DNA from: CAYFUL01 sp964346375
GTDB lineage: Bacteria > Bacillota > Clostridia > Tissierellales > Peptoniphilaceae
DNA length: 9,018 nucleotides
Direction of reading: 5' to 3'
Assembly (NCBI GenBank): GCA_964346375.1
Contig: CAYFUL010000056.1
Coordinates: forward strand, 1-9,018
The notes under the pieces: generated by a model
Databases searched by the model: none
What the model saw: only the letters and a program-made list of their open reading frames with translations
Told to the model about the DNA's origin: nothing
Shown: positions 6,477-9,018 of the stretch, in pieces
How positions within the stretch are numbered: position 1 is the first letter of the stretch
Layout of the letters: every line of letters starts with the position of its first letter
Translations under genes and position numbers: made by a program

Positions 6477-7166
6477 ATGCAAGAGAATCCTTCGTTAGTT
6501 GATGAAATTACGGAAAAAATTAGAACAGAGATCTCCCTAGGTACATACAAGCCTGGTGAGAAATTAGTTACTTCGAAAATTGCTAGGGATTTAGGTGTAA
6601 GTAGAACTCCAATTATTGCAGCGATAAATCGCCTTGAGGCAGAGGGTCTGGCGTTAAATATTCCCAACAGAGGAACTATCGTAAAAAAAATGACTCTTAA
6701 AGAAATTCTAGATATGCTTGATGCCAGGAAGATGATAGAATTATACTCAGTGGATTTGGCAATAAAAAATAAGGACTACTATCCAGAGTTACTAAAGAAA
6801 ATGGAAGATAACGCTGAAATTTTTAAGGAGATTGGCGATACAGATTATGGAAAATTAAATGTAGCAGAAAATATTTTCCACTCCTCTTTTATTGAACTAA
6901 CAGGTAATAAACAATTAGTTCGCCTTTACAATATGAATTGGGGAGTTGGATCTGCAATGTACTTATACGCCCATGCGTCCCTTTCCCTTTCTATTCAAGA
7001 AAAGTCCATACTTCAACATGACGACTTAATAAATACCTTAAAAGAAGGAGATGGAGAGAAGTTGAAGATACTATTTACAGAGCATTTAGACACTACTTAC
7101 TCTGTAATTCAGTATATGTATAGTATGAACCTATTAGATGATAAGGATACTATTGTGTATAGATAA
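6477..7166 (+). CDS. GntR-family transcriptional regulator, FCD (FadR) subfamily
   Basis: This 229-residue protein has an N-terminal winged helix (about 8-70) with the GntR signature: LGTYKPGEKL, SKIARDLGVSRTPIIAAINRLEAEGL, and a wing ending RGTIV. The C-terminal all-helical FCD ligand domain spans about 75-215, with ARKMIELYSVDLA and likely metal or ligand residues Glu131, His135 (ENIFHSSFIELTGN), His181 (QHDDLINTLKEGD) and His203 (FTEHL). Length and layout are normal for the subfamily. AAGGAGG (6466-6472) precedes the ATG by 4 nt. FCD regulators usually sense small organic acids or amino acids. Its place next to the pyrimidine operon suggests a pathway intermediate such as N-carbamoyl-beta-alanine or beta-alanine as ligand, which is inference. 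The promoter palindromes imply autoregulation. It shares strand with the sigma-54 activator gene 77 bp downstream. No damage is seen. Confidence -1.
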   Translation: MQENPSLVDEITEKIRTEISLGTYKPGEKLVTSKIARDLGVSRTPIIAAINRLEAEGLALNIPNRGTIVKKMTLKEILDMLDARKMIELYSVDLAIKNKDYYPELLKKMEDNAEIFKEIGDTDYGKLNVAENIFHSSFIELTGNKQLVRLYNMNWGVGSAMYLYAHASLSLSIQEKSILQHDDLINTLKEGDGEKLKILFTEHLDTTYSVIQYMYSMNLLDDKDTIVYR

Positions 7167-7174
7167 TATGGATG

Positions 7175-7235
7175 TCAATTAATTCCACCTAGTTTTTACA
7201 TTATCCCAAGGAAATCCAAAGTAGAAATTAATTGA
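7175..7235 (+). promoter_or_regulatory. Long-range inverted repeat in the leader of the sigma-54 activator gene
   Basis: TCAATTAATT (7175-7184) and AATTAATTGA (7226-7235) are perfect 10-bp inverted arms 41 bp apart. The right arm ends on the first two bases of the GAGGTG ribosome site (7234-7239), so a hairpin could partly hide it. The arms are AT-only apart from one pair, so the structure would be weak and may be coincidence. No clear terminator or promoter was found in this 77-bp gap. Confidence -1.
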
Positions 7236-7243
7236 GGTGTATA

Positions 7244-8660
7244 ATGAAAGTAAATGATTCAAATTCAAATAGTATTTCTTTTAATGGCTTAAATTTAAAA
7301 AGTGACTATATTTGCAAAGATACTTGAAAATATTGACGACGGAGTTTATATTACTGACGGAAATGGAATAACTCTCTACCTAAATCGTGCCTACGAAAGA
7401 CTTAGTGGCGCAAAGAGAGAGCAATTTATTGGAAAGAGTATGTCCCAAGTTATTGAAGAGGGTTTAGTTGATGATTCTGGTTCGCTAAGGGTTATTAATG
7501 CGAGAAAAGAGATTAAGATGAACCAAACCCTTAATAATAAGAATAGGGTACTTCTAACTTCTATTCCAATATTTGAAAATGGAGAGATAGTTTTAATTGT
7601 AACAGTCCTTCGTGATTTAACTGAACTTTCAAATTTAAGGGAAGAGATTTATGCAAAGGAGAGGGACCTTAGAAGTTTAAGGTACACTTTAAATCAAGAG
7701 TCAGATATAATTTATCGTTCTAATGCCATGAAAAAAGTTCTCTCTCGTGTAAAACGAGTTTCAAGTTACGATACTACTATACTTATTACTGGAGAAACTG
7801 GAGTTGGAAAGGACGTCCTTGTTAAGTACATACATAGAATTTGAAATAGAAGTGATAATCCCTTTGTGGAAATTAACTGTTCTGCAATTCCTTTTTCTCT
7901 AATGGAATCTGAGCTCTTTGGATATGAAAAGGGTTCTTTTACTGGAGCAGATAAGGATGGAAAACAGGGTATTTTTGAATGGGCAGATAAGGGTACACTA
8001 TTCCTAGATGAAATTGGAGAGCTTTCCCTTGAAATGCAAACTAAACTTTTAAAAGTCCTTCAAGATAAAAAGGTTAGGCGAGTTGGAGGAAGTAAAACTA
8101 TTTCTGTTGATGTTAAAATTATTACTGCTACAAATAAGGACCTTTATAAAATGGTTCAGGAGGGAAGTTTTAGAGAGGATCTATATTATAGACTAAATGT
8201 AATCCCAATAAAAATTCCACCTCTTAGAGAAAGGCGAGATGATATTATAGTATTAACTGAGCATTTTCTAGAGGAGTTAAATTATATTAATGACGATTTA
8301 AAATCCATTGATAAATTTGCCCTGGAGGATTTATATGAATACTCCTGGCCAGGAAATGTAAGGGAACTTAAAAATACCATAGAGAGGATTTATATTTTAA
8401 GTGGTAATGGAATTATTACCAGTAGTGATATTCCATCAAATATAAAATTTGAAGAGATTGATAAGAGCTTTTCAAATGTTAAGGATTATGAAAACCTTGA
8501 TCTTCGCCAGGCAGTAGAGCAATTTGAATGGAAGTTAATGGAGGACGCCTTTAAGAGAACTGGTACGGCAAAGGATGCGGCAAAATTATTAAACATCGAC
8601 CCGTCTACATTTGTACGAAAAAGACAGAGATATAAAAAATTTAATAGTGAGAAAAAATAG
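7244..8660 (+). pseudogene. PAS-containing sigma-54-dependent transcriptional activator, interrupted by frameshift and TGA
   Basis: Once repaired, this would be about 470 residues with three parts. A PAS-type sensor (ILENIDDGVYITDGNG, about 7317-7620) is followed by a coiled linker (LREEIYAKERDLRSL). The AAA+ sigma-54 contact domain has Walker A GETGVGKD (7791-7814), the loop GSFTGA (7932-7949), Walker B GTLFLDEIGE (7992-8021) and FREDLYYRLN (8169-8198). A Fis-type HTH (GTAKDAAKLLNIDPSTFVRKRQRYK, given here as positions 8562-8636) ends it. Two breaks are visible. The ATG at 7244 has a good GAGGTG site, but its frame closes within 28 codons, and PAS homology continues one frame over; one extra A in the A5 run at 7297-7301 would explain it. 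An in-frame TGA at 7842-7844 falls just after Walker A (YIHRI-stop-NRSDNPF), where relatives often have Ser. A start at GTG 7302 avoids the frameshift but has no ribosome site. As written, no functional ATPase can be made without recoding. Target is presumably the pyrimidine operon (inference). Confidence -1.
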
Positions 8661-8682
8661 CCGATTATTCGGCTATTTTTTT
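8652..8682 (+). terminator. Rho-independent terminator overlapping the activator stop codon
   Basis: TAGCCGA (8658-8664) and TCGGCTA (8669-8675) pair around TTAT, preceded by six A and followed by seven T. The TAG stop is the first triplet of the stem. A/T tracts on both sides mean it could act in either direction. Confidence -1.
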
Positions 8683-8692
8683 GGGACAATAT

Positions 8693-8950
8693 TGTGTCTG
8701 TACGTTAGTATGAATACATTTCATTGTATTGATATACTATCTCCTCGGGTCGGGCGTCCTCGCCCGACCCCTACCTTGGGTTACGATTGTACAACAGAAT
8801 AATAAATTACCAGCTCAAAAAAAACACCCGAATTTTGAAATCCATTCATCTTGCGAAGAACCATGGTAGGGGCGGCACGTCCCGAGCCGCCCGCAACGTT
8901 ATGTCCGTGTTTTAATACGAATGTATTCCATTGCACCAATACATTCTCTC
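8693..8950. repeat. GC-rich structured repeat, copy 5 (downstream of the regulators)
   Basis: The linker at 8693-8740 matches the lead-in of copy 1 in diverged form. The left hairpin is a perfect 10-bp stem, GGGTCGGGCG (8747-8756) with CGCCCGACCC (8761-8770) around TCCT. Arms CCCCTACC (8769-8776) and GGTAGGGG (8865-8872) enclose a core of the copy 4 type. The right hairpin GGGCGGC (8870-8876) and GCCGCCC (8886-8892) is perfect and carries a paired change relative to copy 3. The tail GCAACGTTATGTCCGTG and a new linker run to about 8950, where the sequence switches abruptly to a copy of the activator gene's 3' end. Confidence -1.
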
Positions 8951-9018
8951 TCGACCCGTCTATATTTGTACGAAAAAGACAGAGATATAAAAAATTTAAT
9001 AGTGAGAAAAAATAGCCG
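8951..9018 (+). repeat. Direct duplication of the 3' end of the sigma-54 activator gene
   Basis: These 68 bases match 8596-8663 at a constant offset of 355, with one difference (C at 8608 versus T at 8963, a synonymous Tyr-type third-base change if read as TAC/TAT, though in the gene's real frame it falls in the ACA Thr codon). The match covers the last HTH codons, the TAG stop and the first half of the terminator, and runs off the window edge. No gene body precedes it, so it is a fragment rather than a second regulator gene. Confidence -1.

Noticed and set aside
7195..7223. Separate promoter for the activator gene (TTTACA at 7195-7200)
   Set aside because: No acceptable -10 hexamer is found 16-18 bp downstream; read-through from the GntR gene promoter is more likely.
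7842..7844. TGA as a sense codon (alternative code or selenocysteine)
   Set aside because: No intact gene here ends in TGA, but none of them contains an in-frame TGA either, Trp is encoded by TGG throughout, and the position needs no Cys or Sec. A point mutation or error is simpler.
8611..8802. Open frame of 63 codons overlapping the end of the activator gene
   Set aside because: It spans the activator HTH codons, the terminator hairpin and repeat copy 5 in another frame, with no start signal.

Overview
The window looks like a low-GC Gram-positive anaerobe, probably of the Clostridia/Tissierellia type. The signs are AT-rich codon choice (mostly AGA for arginine), strong AGGAGG-type ribosome sites, tightly packed co-directional genes, and GC-rich palindromic repeats between transcription units. 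This assignment is inferred from style, not from a marker gene.

Positions 2-5589 hold one + strand operon for reductive pyrimidine catabolism. In order it carries a Zn-dependent carbamoylase/beta-ureidopropionase-type amidase (hyuC-like, broken), a dihydropyrimidinase/hydantoinase (hydA), the two subunits of an NAD-dependent dihydropyrimidine dehydrogenase (preT, preA), and a small DUF1097-type membrane protein. PreT/PreA would interconvert uracil or thymine and the 5,6-dihydro base, HydA would open the ring to N-carbamoyl-beta-alanine, and the HyuC-type enzyme would release beta-alanine, CO2 and NH3. A clear intrinsic terminator (5639-5667) closes the unit. Its promoter lies left of the window.

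Positions 5674-6363 have no credible gene. They hold four copies (one partial) of a GC-rich structured repeat, with a fifth at 8693-8950. A complete copy has a left hairpin, a pair of inverted CCTACC/GGTAGG arms around a core of about 85-100 bp, and a right hairpin, joined to the next copy by a conserved AT-rich linker.

Positions 6399-8682 hold two regulators on the + strand. The first is an intact GntR/FCD-family repressor-type protein with a near-consensus promoter flanked by two operator-like palindromes. The second is a PAS-AAA+-HTH sigma-54 activator interrupted by a frameshift and an in-frame TGA, followed by a terminator. The last 68 bp of the window repeat the 3' end of the activator gene almost exactly.

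The most unusual aspect is coordinated damage. The amidase has a frameshift and a TAG, the activator has a frameshift and a TGA, HydA has Arg where the family has a metal-binding His, and PreT has Phe where the family has a [4Fe-4S] Cys. PreA, the DUF1097 protein and the GntR protein look whole. Either the pathway is decaying in this lineage or the assembly carries errors; raw reads and close relatives would decide. I did not find a clearly new kind of system. The best candidates for something undescribed are the repeat family and the DUF1097 protein's role in the pathway.
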